This document shows, one piece after another, positions 51,692-60,032 of a DNA stretch of 64,000 nucleotides. The first letter of the stretch is position 1. Each line of letters begins with the position of its first letter. The notes under the pieces are model-generated. The model was not told where the DNA came from. It did not search any database and worked only from the letters and a program-made list of their open reading frames with translations. This DNA is from an uncultured Collinsella sp. (GTDB taxonomy: Bacteria > Actinomycetota > Coriobacteriia > Coriobacteriales > Coriobacteriaceae): contig CATYLC010000004.1 in NCBI GenBank assembly GCA_958408685.1, forward strand, positions 1-64,000, given 5' to 3'. The position numbers were made by a program, and so were the translations under genes.

Positions 51692-52996
51692 CTAGTCCAT
51701 TTCTGCCCTGATGAGGTCGAGGGTGCGCTGGCAGTTTTCGCGGACGGGGCCGAGCATATGCTCGCGCAGGTCCGCCATGCCGGGCAGGTCGGCGTATTCG
51801 TCCATGACCTCTTCCATGCAAATGGGCACCTCGTAGGCGAGGTCCATCATGGTTGCAAAGCAAAACTTCTCGGATAGCCCGGCATCGGTGAGCGTCGCCT
51901 CTAGCGCGGGGTCTCCCATACCGTGGTATCGGCGGATAGCGCCTGGACCGATGCGCCCCACACGATTTTCGCCGCCAACGCTCATGGCAAGGCGCGCTTT
52001 TCGCCGCATACGTTCGTATGCTAAGCCCGATGCGACATCGTACATGGGTGCGAGCGCCGCGTTTGTGCCTTTGCCTAGGATGAGCGAGTAGTTTTTAGCG
52101 TGTGCGTCAGGCGCTCCGATAATGGCGTTATAGAACAACATATAGGTAAAAAGCACAAGATTCATGTGGTGGGGGACTGTGTTAATCAGTCGTTCTTGGA
52201 TGTCTCGTGTAGTTGGTCCTCCGTCGGCGGTGTATTTCTGGGTTGGCAATACACCGAGTGCCTGGCAAAAGTCCTCCTGATGCAGCCTTTCGATATTTCC
52301 GCTGCTATTGACCATTCTGTCGTACCGTTCAACGACGAGCGCAGCTTCGTCTTCAAATGTGCAATAGGAGACGTTGGCAGTTGGAATGCCAACACGCCGA
52401 GCTGTTTTCATGCAGACGAATTCGTTTAAGGCCTGATGTTTGAACCCAACGACACCATTTTTGAAGATATGGGTAGTGGGGGATGACCCTAGACATTCGC
52501 ACCATTGTCCATCATGCCAAGCTAGTGCAAATTTACCTTGGTTGCCGCCCAGGGACCAGCTTTCGTTGGAGCCCATCCATGTCTCTCTTTCGTCATCGCG
52601 AATTGCTTTGAGCTTGTGAGCGATTTGAGAATTGGTAAGCGGGCGGTATGCTGAGACCCTGCCGTGGGCGGCATCTAATTGATCGGCTCGACAAAACTGA
52701 ACGGCCCCCGCGCAGTCAAGACCGATATGGCACAAGAGGGCGACGGGGTTGTTGGATGCAACGTCATGCTCGGCGGCAATAGCGCGACGCTGCTCTTGGC
52801 TGTCGGGCAAAAGGCCAAATAGGAACGGACGGACGATGTTATGGCCATATGTGCGATTGGAAAGCGGCATTGTTAACGATAGCGGTGCTCCGCGATAGGT
52901 TGGGGCGTATACAAAGCTGCAGAGTCCATGCTCGTCTTGCCGGAGAGTGCCGGCGATTTCGCCACAAATGAGGGTCGCAAGCTCCATTTCTGCCAT
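51692..52996 (-). CDS. hipA: HipA-type serine/threonine kinase toxin
   Basis: A 434-residue HipA kinase. The glycine-rich nucleotide loop is SLGGNQGKFAL (148-158), and K179 in THIFK probably contacts ATP. The catalytic segment is GAPDAHAKNYSL with D297 and N302, and the metal-binding D320 lies in LAPMYDVAS. All key residues are present, so it looks active. In E. coli HipA phosphorylates glutamyl-tRNA synthetase and causes dormancy; the target here is unknown. The gene begins directly after the hipB stop codon. It contrasts with the more divergent HipA-like gene at 60033. Confidence 0.92.
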   Translation of the reverse strand: MAEMELATLICGEIAGTLRQDEHGLCSFVYAPTYRGAPLSLTMPLSNRTYGHNIVRPFLFGLLPDSQEQRRAIAAEHDVASNNPVALLCHIGLDCAGAVQFCRADQLDAAHGRVSAYRPLTNSQIAHKLKAIRDDERETWMGSNESWSLGGNQGKFALAWHDGQWCECLGSSPTTHIFKNGVVGFKHQALNEFVCMKTARRVGIPTANVSYCTFEDEAALVVERYDRMVNSSGNIERLHQEDFCQALGVLPTQKYTADGGPTTRDIQERLINTVPHHMNLVLFTYMLFYNAIIGAPDAHAKNYSLILGKGTNAALAPMYDVASGLAYERMRRKARLAMSVGGENRVGRIGPGAIRRYHGMGDPALEATLTDAGLSEKFCFATMMDLAYEVPICMEEVMDEYADLPGMADLREHMLGPVRENCQRTLDLIRAEMD

Positions 52997-53428
52997 TTAT
53001 TTCACAACCTTACAGCCAAAGGAGAGGTCTGAAGTGCCGGAAAGGCCTTGCTCGGCTGCGATTTGGGCCAGCAAGGCACCATAGAAAGCTGGCGTTCCTT
53101 GTCGAGCGGGTCGTCTGCCTACGCTTGGCTTTGGCAGGGCATTCGAGTTCGCGATAGGGAGGTCCGCTATCGTCATCGGATGTTCGGAGGGCGATGCGAT
53201 GGAGTCGTTATCGCTTTGCGCAAAGAGACCTATGCCGAGTGCGTTAAAGACGGTCAACAGCTTGTCGAGCCGAATGCCCGTGGCATCTCCCAGCTCGAGC
53301 GATGCGAGCAGGCGCTCCGAAACACCGGCCTTATTAGCGAGGGCGGCACGGGTGAGACCCTGAGCCTCGCGTGCCTGGCGCACGTAGATGCCAGCTTGGC
53401 GCGGTGTGGTGATGGGAAGGGTATCCAC
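52997..53428 (-). CDS. hipB: HipB-type antitoxin, XRE-family HTH
   Basis: A 143-residue protein. An XRE helix-turn-helix covers about residues 10-68 (QAREAQGLTRAALANKAGVS, then ERLLASLELG). A proline-rich C-terminal half ends in GTSDLSFGCKVVK, which could reach into the kinase. The start is GTG at 53428 with AGGAG 7 bases upstream. It is expected to neutralise HipA and to repress both genes through the repeats at 53443-53511. The C-terminal half of about 75 residues is longer than in E. coli HipB. Confidence 0.87.
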   Translation of the reverse strand: MDTLPITTPRQAGIYVRQAREAQGLTRAALANKAGVSERLLASLELGDATGIRLDKLLTVFNALGIGLFAQSDNDSIASPSEHPMTIADLPIANSNALPKPSVGRRPARQGTPAFYGALLAQIAAEQGLSGTSDLSFGCKVVK

Positions 53429-53442
53429 GGCGATCTCCTAAC

Positions 53443-53511
53443 GTGCAGACTTTCCATCATAGTATGACATGCAAAAGTCTGCATGAAAAGGCCTCATGCA
53501 AAACTCTGCAT
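53443..53511. promoter_or_regulatory. HipB operator region
   Basis: Two near-identical 16-bp palindromes, ATGCAAAAGTCTGCAT (53469-53484) and ATGCAAAACTCTGCAT (53496-53511), lie 27 bases apart centre to centre. A half-site TGCAGACTTT (53444-53453) stands closer to hipB. They fit cooperative binding by an XRE dimer upstream of hipBA. Confidence 0.75.
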
Positions 53512-53518
53512 GAGGCCT
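53489..53518 (-). terminator. Terminator of mntP, overlapping hip operator
   Basis: On the minus strand AGGCCTCATGCA and TGCATGAGGCCT form a perfect 12-bp stem with a 6-base loop, followed by TTTT. The stem contains the second hip palindrome, so one sequence serves two jobs. Confidence 0.7.
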
Positions 53519-53547
53519 CATCCGGACGTTTAGTTTTGAAGGGTGTT

Positions 53548-54126
53548 TTACAGCGCCAAAATCCCCAGATGCTCCAGCAAAATCTTGAGGCCGATGAGGA
53601 CGAGCACGACGCCACCCACGATGGTGGCGGGCTTTTCGTAGCGCGCGCCAAAGGTGTGGCCGATCGCTACGCCGGCAACGGAGAAGACAAAGGTCGTGAT
53701 GCCAATGAGCGACACGGCGGGAACGATATCGACCGAGAGCGCGGCAAACGAGATGCCCACGGCAAGCGCGTCAATCGAGGTGGCGATGGCAAGGATTAGA
53801 TATTCGCCCAGGTCGATCTTTTCGGCATCCTTGCCGTCGCCTTCGTTCTCGTCCTCAGTAAAGGCTTCCCACAGCATCTTGCCGCCGATAAAGGCGAGCA
53901 GGATAAAGGCGATCCAGTGGTCGATGGGGCTGATGATGCCCATGAACTGGCTACCAAGGGCCCACCCAATTACGGGCATGCCGGCCTGGAAACCGCCAAA
54001 GAACAGGCCGAGTATCACGGCGACCTTAAGGTTGATCCTTTTCATGCCAAGGCCCTTGCAGATGGATACGGCAAAAGCGTCCATAGAAAGGCCGATAGCG
54101 AGCAACACGAGCTCTGCGAGTCCCAT
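53548..54126 (-). CDS. mntP: Manganese efflux pump MntP
   Basis: A 192-residue six-helix membrane protein (DUF204/YebN). The two homologous halves have GLSMDAFAVSICKGLGMKR and ATSIDALAVGISFAAL, each with the conserved Asp used for manganese. It exports excess Mn2+. The start at 54126 has GAGGGAG on the minus strand. Earlier in-frame codons would fall in the riboswitch leader. A yybP-ykoY element upstream makes the metal assignment strong. Confidence 0.95.
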   Translation of the reverse strand: MGLAELVLLAIGLSMDAFAVSICKGLGMKRINLKVAVILGLFFGGFQAGMPVIGWALGSQFMGIISPIDHWIAFILLAFIGGKMLWEAFTEDENEGDGKDAEKIDLGEYLILAIATSIDALAVGISFAALSVDIVPAVSLIGITTFVFSVAGVAIGHTFGARYEKPATIVGGVVLVLIGLKILLEHLGILAL

Positions 54127-54178
54127 AGTCTGGCTCCCTCTCTGCGGGCGGGCCCGCGTGTACCTCTTGGGGGAGTAA

Positions 54179-54313
54179 CAAAAAAGACCCGTGGCGTACG
54201 CGTTGCGCGCACAGCCACGAGTCTCGTTCATTAAGGCAAGCCAGGCCGCATCGGCCAGTGTGTTGACTTGCCGCGCCACCGGAGGCGAACCCGATCACGC
54301 GACTACTCCCTCA
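54179..54313 (-). ncRNA. Manganese riboswitch (yybP-ykoY family) upstream of mntP
   Basis: The minus strand shows GAGGGAGTAGTC, then AGTCAACACACTGGCC, GGCCTGGCTT and AATGAACGAGACTC, matching the conserved blocks of yybP-ykoY RNAs. Its 3' stem GACTCGTGGC/GCCACGGGTC runs into six T (54180-54223) and forms an intrinsic terminator. Mn2+ binding is expected to stop terminator formation and switch mntP on. The exact 5' boundary of the aptamer is approximate. Confidence 0.88.
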
Positions 54314-54473
54314 TTTATGCGAATCCCGATGCTACCACATAAGCGGCTCATTTGGATTGGGGCTCTCAGCTGTGTTCGCTCATTCTGTAAGCATCGGATT
54401 TTGCGGGCGTCACAGGGGCAAACCGTGAGAAACTTATTGACGTTTATGGAGCGTATACGATGGGAGCGATGCC

Positions 54474-55541
54474 TTGGATAAGAACGAGCTGCAAAAGCGT
54501 ATGGAACAGGCCATTCGCCTGACGGCACCTGGCCAGCCGATCCGCACCGCTCTCGACATGATCATTGCCGGTCACCTGGGCGCCCTTATCTGCGTCGGCG
54601 ACACCGAAAACGTGCTCGCCGCCGGTAACGACGGCTTCCCGCTCAACATTTCGTTTACCTCGAACCGCCTGTTCGAGCTTTCCAAGATGGACGGCGCCAT
54701 CGTTATCGATGGCGACCTCACCCAGATCCTGCGCGCCAACTTCCACCTCAATCCCGATCCCTCGCTCGCCACGAGTGAGACGGGCATGCGTCACCGTACT
54801 GCCGCTCGCATGTCGGTGCTCACCGATGCCATCGTGATCTCGGTTTCGGCTCGTCGCGCCGTCGTTAACGTGTACGTTCACGGCAAGAGCTACGAGATCC
54901 AGCCCGTCACCACCATCATGAGCTCGGTCAACCAGCTCGTCGCCACGCTCCAGACCACCCGTCAGTCGCTCGACCGCTCCTTGCTGCGCCTGACGGCCCT
55001 TGAGCTCGACGACTACGTCACGCTCGCCGACATCACCGGCATTTTCTCGAGTTTCGAGATCATGCAGCAGGCAAAGACCGAGCTTAAGGATTGCATCGTC
55101 AAGCTGGGTAACCAGGGCAAGCTCGTGCAGATGCAGCTCGAGCAGCTCGCGGGCTCCAGCATGGATACCGAATACGACCTGATGATCCGCGACTACGCAA
55201 GCGATTCCTCTGAGGCCAACGCCGAGAAGATCCGCGCTGAGCTTGCCCGTATGACGCCTAAGGACCTATCCGACCCACAGCATGTGGCGGCGGTTCTGGG
55301 TTACGACGACCTGGACGAGGACTCCGTCATGACGCCGCTGGGCCTGCGCACGCTTTCGCGCGTGTCCGTCGTGCGCGACGGCGTGGCCGAGAAGATTGTC
55401 GACGAGTACGGCTCGCTGCAGGAACTCATGGACGACATCAGCGAGGATCCGGAGCGCTTGGGCGACTTTGGCGTTAACAACCCTGCCATTCTTGCGGACT
55501 CCCTGTACCGCATGAAGGGCACCAAACAGGGGAACGCATAA
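54474..55541 (+). CDS. disA: DNA-integrity scanning diadenylate cyclase DisA
   Basis: A 355-residue protein that makes c-di-AMP. The N-terminal DAC domain holds the catalytic DGA (KMDGAIVID) and RHR (GMRHRTAARM) motifs. A helical spine and a C-terminal HhH domain that binds branched DNA follow (TPLGLRTLSRVSVVRDGVAE). The start is TTG 54474: the two nearby ATGs are out of frame, and GGAG sits 7 bases before TTG. Its usual neighbour radA is not next to it. The stop overlaps the ispD start by one base. Confidence 0.95.
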   Translation: MDKNELQKRMEQAIRLTAPGQPIRTALDMIIAGHLGALICVGDTENVLAAGNDGFPLNISFTSNRLFELSKMDGAIVIDGDLTQILRANFHLNPDPSLATSETGMRHRTAARMSVLTDAIVISVSARRAVVNVYVHGKSYEIQPVTTIMSSVNQLVATLQTTRQSLDRSLLRLTALELDDYVTLADITGIFSSFEIMQQAKTELKDCIVKLGNQGKLVQMQLEQLAGSSMDTEYDLMIRDYASDSSEANAEKIRAELARMTPKDLSDPQHVAAVLGYDDLDEDSVMTPLGLRTLSRVSVVRDGVAEKIVDEYGSLQELMDDISEDPERLGDFGVNNPAILADSLYRMKGTKQGNA

Positions 55542-56269
55542 TGGCGCCCGTATGCGCCGTGGTCGTTGCCGGTGGCAGCGGCCAGCGCTTTGGTAACCCC
55601 GGTGGCAAGCAACTCGTCAATGTAGCGGGTCGTCCGCTTATGAGCTGGTCCATCCGCGCATTTGATCGGGTCGAAAGGGTCGGCCACATCGTCGTGGTTT
55701 GCCCTGCCGAGCGTCGTGCCGAGATGCGCCGCCTGGCCATCGACCCGTTTGGCTATGACACGCCTATCAGCTTTGCCGATGCCGGCGAGACCCGCCAGGA
55801 TTCCACCCGTGCCGGCGTGCATGCGGTTCCGGCGGGCTTTGAATACGTCGCCATTCACGACGGCGCTCGTCCGCTCATTACGACCGAGGCCATCGATCAC
55901 GCTATCGACGTGCTCGTGAGCGACCGTACCCTCGACGGTGTCGTGTGCGGCCAGCCCGCGATCGACACGCTCAAGATCGTCGACGGCGATAATATCGTCG
56001 AGACGCCGCCGCGCGAACTTTATTGGGCCGCACAGACGCCGCAGATCTTTAGCGTCGACGCCATGAAGCGCGCCCACACCGCAGCCATCGCCGAGGGCTT
56101 TATCGGCACCGACGATTCTTCGCTGGTCGAGCGCATGGGTGGGCGCGTCCGCTGCGTCCAGAGCCCGCGCGATAACCTTAAGGTGACGGTGCCCGAGGAC
56201 CTGCGTCCCGTAACCGCGATTCTGCTCGGCCGCATGGCCGAGGGAGAGGACCTTCCCCATGTTCAGTAA
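55541..56269 (+). CDS. ispD: 2-C-methyl-D-erythritol 4-phosphate cytidylyltransferase IspD
   Basis: A 242-residue MEP-pathway enzyme making CDP-methylerythritol. The CTP-binding VVAGGSGQRFGNPGGKQLVN and the catalytic VAIHDGARPLI are clear. It overlaps disA by one base and ispF by 11 bases, so the three form a tightly coupled operon. Elsewhere in Actinomycetota carD often sits before ispD; here disA takes that position. Confidence 0.95.
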   Translation: MAPVCAVVVAGGSGQRFGNPGGKQLVNVAGRPLMSWSIRAFDRVERVGHIVVVCPAERRAEMRRLAIDPFGYDTPISFADAGETRQDSTRAGVHAVPAGFEYVAIHDGARPLITTEAIDHAIDVLVSDRTLDGVVCGQPAIDTLKIVDGDNIVETPPRELYWAAQTPQIFSVDAMKRAHTAAIAEGFIGTDDSSLVERMGGRVRCVQSPRDNLKVTVPEDLRPVTAILLGRMAEGEDLPHVQ

Positions 56270-56753
56270 CCTGCGCATTGGACACGGCTACGACGTTCAC
56301 CGTCTGGTGGAGGGGCGTCGATGTATTATCGGCGGGGTCGACATTCCCTACGAGCGCGGTCTGCTGGGCCACTCGGATGCCGATGTGCTCGCGCACGCCT
56401 TGGCCGACGCCATTCTGGGCGCCTGCCGCGGGGGAGACATCGGCAAGCTATTCCCCGATACCGACCCCGCCTATGAGGGTGCCGATTCGATGGTGCTGCT
56501 CGCTCGCGTGATGGACTATGCGCGCGAGCTGGGCTTCGAGTTTGTCGATGCCGATTGCACCATTGCCTGCCAGCAGCCTAAGATCACCCCGCACCGCGAT
56601 GCCATGCGCGCCAACCTTGCCCATGCCCTGGGTGTTGACGTCGAAAACGTGGGCGTCGCCGCCACTACGACCGAAAAGCTCGGTTGGGAAGGCCAGGGCG
56701 AGGGAATCGGCGCCTGGGCCGTCTGCCTGCTACAGAAAACCGTTAAGGAGTAA
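56259..56753 (+). CDS. ispF: 2-C-methyl-D-erythritol 2,4-cyclodiphosphate synthase IspF
   Basis: A 164-residue trimeric zinc enzyme, the step after IspE. GHGYDVHRL gives the zinc ligands Asp and His. GHSDADVLAHALADAILGA supplies the third His, and ATTTEKLGWEG is the CMP-binding motif. Start and stop are set by overlap with ispD and a 3-base gap to cysS. Confidence 0.96.
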   Translation: MFSNLRIGHGYDVHRLVEGRRCIIGGVDIPYERGLLGHSDADVLAHALADAILGACRGGDIGKLFPDTDPAYEGADSMVLLARVMDYARELGFEFVDADCTIACQQPKITPHRDAMRANLAHALGVDVENVGVAATTTEKLGWEGQGEGIGAWAVCLLQKTVKE

Positions 56754-56756
56754 CGA

Positions 56757-58223
56757 ATGCGTATCTACAACAGCGCTACCCATAAAAAGGAAGAGTTCCA
56801 GCCCATCGAGTCCGGAAAGGTCCGCATGTACGTGTGCGGCCCCACGGTCTACGACAACATCCACATCGGCAACGCCCGCACGTTCATCAGCTTTGACGTG
56901 ATTCGTCGCTGGCTCATCGCGAGCGGCTACGAGGTCACATTCGCCCAGAACCTCACCGATGTCGATGACAAGATCATCAAGCGCGCCAACGAGCAGGGCC
57001 GTACCGCCGCCGAGGTTGCGACGGAGTTCTCTGACAAGTTTATCGGCGTTATGCGCGCCGCCAACGTGCTCGATCCCGATGTGCGTCCTCGCGCCACCAA
57101 GGAGATCGGCCCCATGATCGCCATGATCAAGACGCTCATCGAGCAGGGCCATGCCTATGCCGCCGATAACGGCGACGTGTACTTTGCCGTGCGCAGCGAT
57201 CCCAACTACGGCCAAGTCTCGGGCCGCAACATCGACGACCTTATGGTGGGTGCGCGCATCGAGGAGAACGAGGACAAGAACGACCCGCTCGACTTTGCCC
57301 TATGGAAGGCCGCCAAGCCCGGCGAGCCCAGCTGGCCGAGCCCCTGGGGCGAGGGCCGTCCCGGTTGGCACACCGAGTGCGCCGCCATGGTACACCGCTA
57401 CCTGGGCACTCCGATTGACATTCATGGCGGCGGCTCCGACCTTGCCTTCCCGCATCACGAGAACGAGTGCGCCCAGGCCACCTGCGCCTGGCACCAGGGT
57501 TTCTCCAACACCTGGATGCACACGGGCATGCTGCTGGTCGACGGCGAGAAGATGTCCAAGTCGCTCGGCAACTTCTTTACGCTGGCCGAGGTCCTCGAGC
57601 AGCACTCTGCCGCGGCCCTGCGTCTGCTGATGTTGCAGACGAGCTATCGCTCGCCGCTCGACTTTTCTTGGGAGCGCCTGGAGGGTGCCGAGAACTCGCT
57701 CACGCGTATCGCCGGTACGGTCGAGAACCTGCGCTGGGCCGCGAACCATGCGACGGCCGATGCCGATGAGGCAGCATCCAAGGCGTTTGCCGCCAAGGCC
57801 GCCGAGACCCGTGCCACCTTTAAGGAGTGCATGGACGACGACTTTAACTCCGCCGGTGCCATGGGTGCTGTCTTTGGCTTTGTGACCGAGTGCAACCAGT
57901 ACCTGGAGCAGGCGGGCGATGCTGCCGACAAGGCCGCAGTCCTGGCTGCCGCCGATACGCTGGCCGAGCTGCTCGATACGTTTGGCGTCGAGCTTCCCGA
58001 GCCCAAGGTCGAGCTGCCGCTGGGCCTGCTGGGCGTTGCCGCCGGCCTGGTTGCCTACACGGGTGACGACGTGGACGAGGCTGCTGCCAAGATTCTCGAG
58101 GCCCGCGCCGAGGCCCGTGCCGCCAAGAACTGGGATCTGGCAGATGCCATCCGCGACCAGCTCAAGGACCTGGGCCTGACGATTGAAGATACCGCCGCCG
58201 GCACTCGTATCAAATCTCTCTAA
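56757..58223 (+). CDS. cysS: Cysteinyl-tRNA synthetase
   Basis: A 488-residue class I synthetase. The zinc cysteine is in MYVCGPTVYDNIHIGNART, which also holds the HIGN form of HIGH. KMSKS is intact (GEKMSKSLGNFF). HGGGSDLAFPHHENECAQA supplies further zinc ligands. A helical anticodon-binding region closes the protein. It directly follows ispF, as in many actinobacteria. An inverted repeat lies right after the stop. Confidence 0.97.
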   Translation: MRIYNSATHKKEEFQPIESGKVRMYVCGPTVYDNIHIGNARTFISFDVIRRWLIASGYEVTFAQNLTDVDDKIIKRANEQGRTAAEVATEFSDKFIGVMRAANVLDPDVRPRATKEIGPMIAMIKTLIEQGHAYAADNGDVYFAVRSDPNYGQVSGRNIDDLMVGARIEENEDKNDPLDFALWKAAKPGEPSWPSPWGEGRPGWHTECAAMVHRYLGTPIDIHGGGSDLAFPHHENECAQATCAWHQGFSNTWMHTGMLLVDGEKMSKSLGNFFTLAEVLEQHSAAALRLLMLQTSYRSPLDFSWERLEGAENSLTRIAGTVENLRWAANHATADADEAASKAFAAKAAETRATFKECMDDDFNSAGAMGAVFGFVTECNQYLEQAGDAADKAAVLAAADTLAELLDTFGVELPEPKVELPLGLLGVAAGLVAYTGDDVDEAAAKILEARAEARAAKNWDLADAIRDQLKDLGLTIEDTAAGTRIKSL

Positions 58224-58229
58224 TCCCCG

Positions 58230-58331
58230 CGGGTTTCCCAAGCACCCGACCTTGCCGTTCAAACCGTCGCTCGCGTACTCAAGTACGCGTCGCTCCTCTT
58301 TCACGGCAATCTCGGGCACTTGGAAAACCCG
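58230..58331. repeat. Nested imperfect palindrome between cysS and rlmB
   Basis: Arms of 29 bases (58230-58258 with 58303-58331) match at 24 positions. The 44-base centre has a perfect 8-bp hairpin CGCGTACT/AGTACGCG (58272-58289). The layout resembles the elements around groESL, but it is shorter and less perfect. No T-run follows. Confidence 0.65.
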
Positions 58332-58409
58332 TACCGACCGCCCGAATTAATATTCATGGGCGGTCGTTTATTTTGTTTCGTTTGATAGTTGTATTTAGGA
58401 GGTCACTTT

Positions 58410-59324
58410 ATGGCCGACAATCGCAAGCGTGCGCCTCGTGGCGGCAAGCAGGCTGCTTCTGGCTCGCGTCCGATTCGCCGCAATGACCGCGCTGCCGCTC
58501 CCAAGGGCCAGCGCGATCGCACCCAGGCCGCACGTCCGCAGCGCGATCGCAACCGCGACGCTGTCCAGGCTCCCAAGGGCGAGTTTATCGAAGGTCGTCG
58601 TGCAGCCGCCGAGGCGCTGCGCACTGGTTTTCCCATCAAGTGCGCGCTCATTGCCGAGGGCGGGGAGCGCGATGCCGCCTTGTCGCGCCTGGTCGACGAC
58701 CTCAACGCCGTGGGTGTCCGCATTAAGTATGTGCCGCGCGCGCAGCTCGACGCACTGTCGAGCCACGGCGCTCACCAGGGCATCGCGCTCGAGGTTGGCA
58801 ACTTCCCCTATGCCGATGTCGCCGATATTCTCGACCGCGCAGGCGAGGGCCCGGCACTTGTCGTGGTGCTCGACCACGTGACTGACGACGGCAACTTTGG
58901 CGCCATCGTGCGCTCCGCCGAGGTTGTGGGCGCGGCGGGCGTCGTCATTGCCAATAAGCGTGCCGCCGGCGTGACCGTGGGCAGCTATAAGACCTCAGCC
59001 GGTGCCGTCATGCATCTGCCTATCGCGCAGGTTCCCAATATCGCCCGTGCGCTCGACGATTTTAAGGCCGCTGGTTTTTGGGTGGGCGGTGCTTCCGAGC
59101 ATGCCGAAGGCAGTTGCTGGGATGCTCCTTTCGAGGGCCGCGTGGCGCTCGTCATGGGCTCCGAGGGCGACGGCATCTCGCGTCTGGTGCTCGAGAAATG
59201 CGACTTTTTGACCAAGCTTCCCCAGCGCGGTATGACCGAGAGCCTCAATGTTGCCCAGGCGACCACGGCGCTGTGCTTTGAGTGGCTGCGCCGCAACGCC
59301 GGCGAGCTGATGGGGGAGGAGTAG
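58410..59324 (+). CDS. rlmB: RlmB-type 23S rRNA (guanosine-2'-O)-methyltransferase
   Basis: A 304-residue SPOUT methyltransferase of the TrmH family. A disordered Arg/Lys-rich N-terminus (about 50 residues) precedes the L30e-like RNA-binding domain. The knot motifs are NFGAIVRSAEVVGAAGVVI, VALVMGSEGDGISRLV and LPQRGMTESLNVAQATT. It methylates 23S rRNA, probably near G2251, though other TrmH targets are possible. TAGGAGGT at 58396-58403 points to ATG 58410, not 58389. Confidence 0.9.
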   Translation: MADNRKRAPRGGKQAASGSRPIRRNDRAAAPKGQRDRTQAARPQRDRNRDAVQAPKGEFIEGRRAAAEALRTGFPIKCALIAEGGERDAALSRLVDDLNAVGVRIKYVPRAQLDALSSHGAHQGIALEVGNFPYADVADILDRAGEGPALVVVLDHVTDDGNFGAIVRSAEVVGAAGVVIANKRAAGVTVGSYKTSAGAVMHLPIAQVPNIARALDDFKAAGFWVGGASEHAEGSCWDAPFEGRVALVMGSEGDGISRLVLEKCDFLTKLPQRGMTESLNVAQATTALCFEWLRRNAGELMGEE

Positions 59325-59327
59325 CGC

Positions 59328-60005
59328 ATGTCCAAAAAGAACCGTGCCAAGTCCAAGGCCAAGCGCTTTGGCGAGGGCTCGGCCAAGCCGATTGTTTCGG
59401 CCGCGACCTATGGCGTGGGCGGCAATGCGTTTGCGCAGGCTATCGCCGACCCAGTCTCGACGGTGCACTCCAACAAGCCCGAGCTGCTGGTGGTCGACGG
59501 TTACAACGTGATCCACTGCACGCCGCGCTACGAAAAGCTCGTGTACGACCATTCCGACGATCCGTATTCCAGCGACGTTCACGATATGGCGCGCACGGCG
59601 CTCATTAATGACGTAGCTGCGTTTGCCCAGGGCCGCTACGAGGCCGTGATCGTATTTGACGGCGCGGGCAATATCTCCAGCGAGCGCCCCAACCTACCGG
59701 CCCGCGGTGTGCGCATTGAGTTTTCGCCGACGGGTGTTTCGGCCGATACCGTGGTGCAGAAGCTCTGCATCGAGGCACGCGAGGAAGGCCGCGCGTGTTC
59801 TGTAGTGTCGAGCGACGGCACGATCCAGGCCGTCGTCATGGGCAAGGGCGTTACGCGCATCTCGAGCCGTATGCTGGTGGACGAGATCAAACAGATCGAC
59901 AACGACGTGCACGAGGCCGAGGAAGCTCCACAAATCAAGATGACTCTGGGCAGTCGCCTGAGCCCCGATGCCCTGGCCAAGCTCAAGGCCCTGCGCGGGA
60001 GGTAG
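59328..60005 (+). CDS. NYN-domain RNA endonuclease (YacP/Rae1-like)
   Basis: A 225-residue protein with a PIN-like NYN domain from about residue 50 to 200. Acidic catalytic residues lie in LLVVDGYNVIH, AVIVFDGAG, SADTVVQKL and VVSSDGTIQAV. The N-terminus is a basic, Ser/Lys-rich tail. In Bacillus the YacP protein Rae1 cleaves mRNA on the ribosome and sits next to the rlmB-like gene after cysS, the same order as here. The ATG follows the rlmB stop by 3 bases. Confidence 0.87.
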   Translation: MSKKNRAKSKAKRFGEGSAKPIVSAATYGVGGNAFAQAIADPVSTVHSNKPELLVVDGYNVIHCTPRYEKLVYDHSDDPYSSDVHDMARTALINDVAAFAQGRYEAVIVFDGAGNISSERPNLPARGVRIEFSPTGVSADTVVQKLCIEAREEGRACSVVSSDGTIQAVVMGKGVTRISSRMLVDEIKQIDNDVHEAEEAPQIKMTLGSRLSPDALAKLKALRGR

Positions 60006-60032
60006 GGAAGTTGGCGGGGCAATGCTGCCTCG

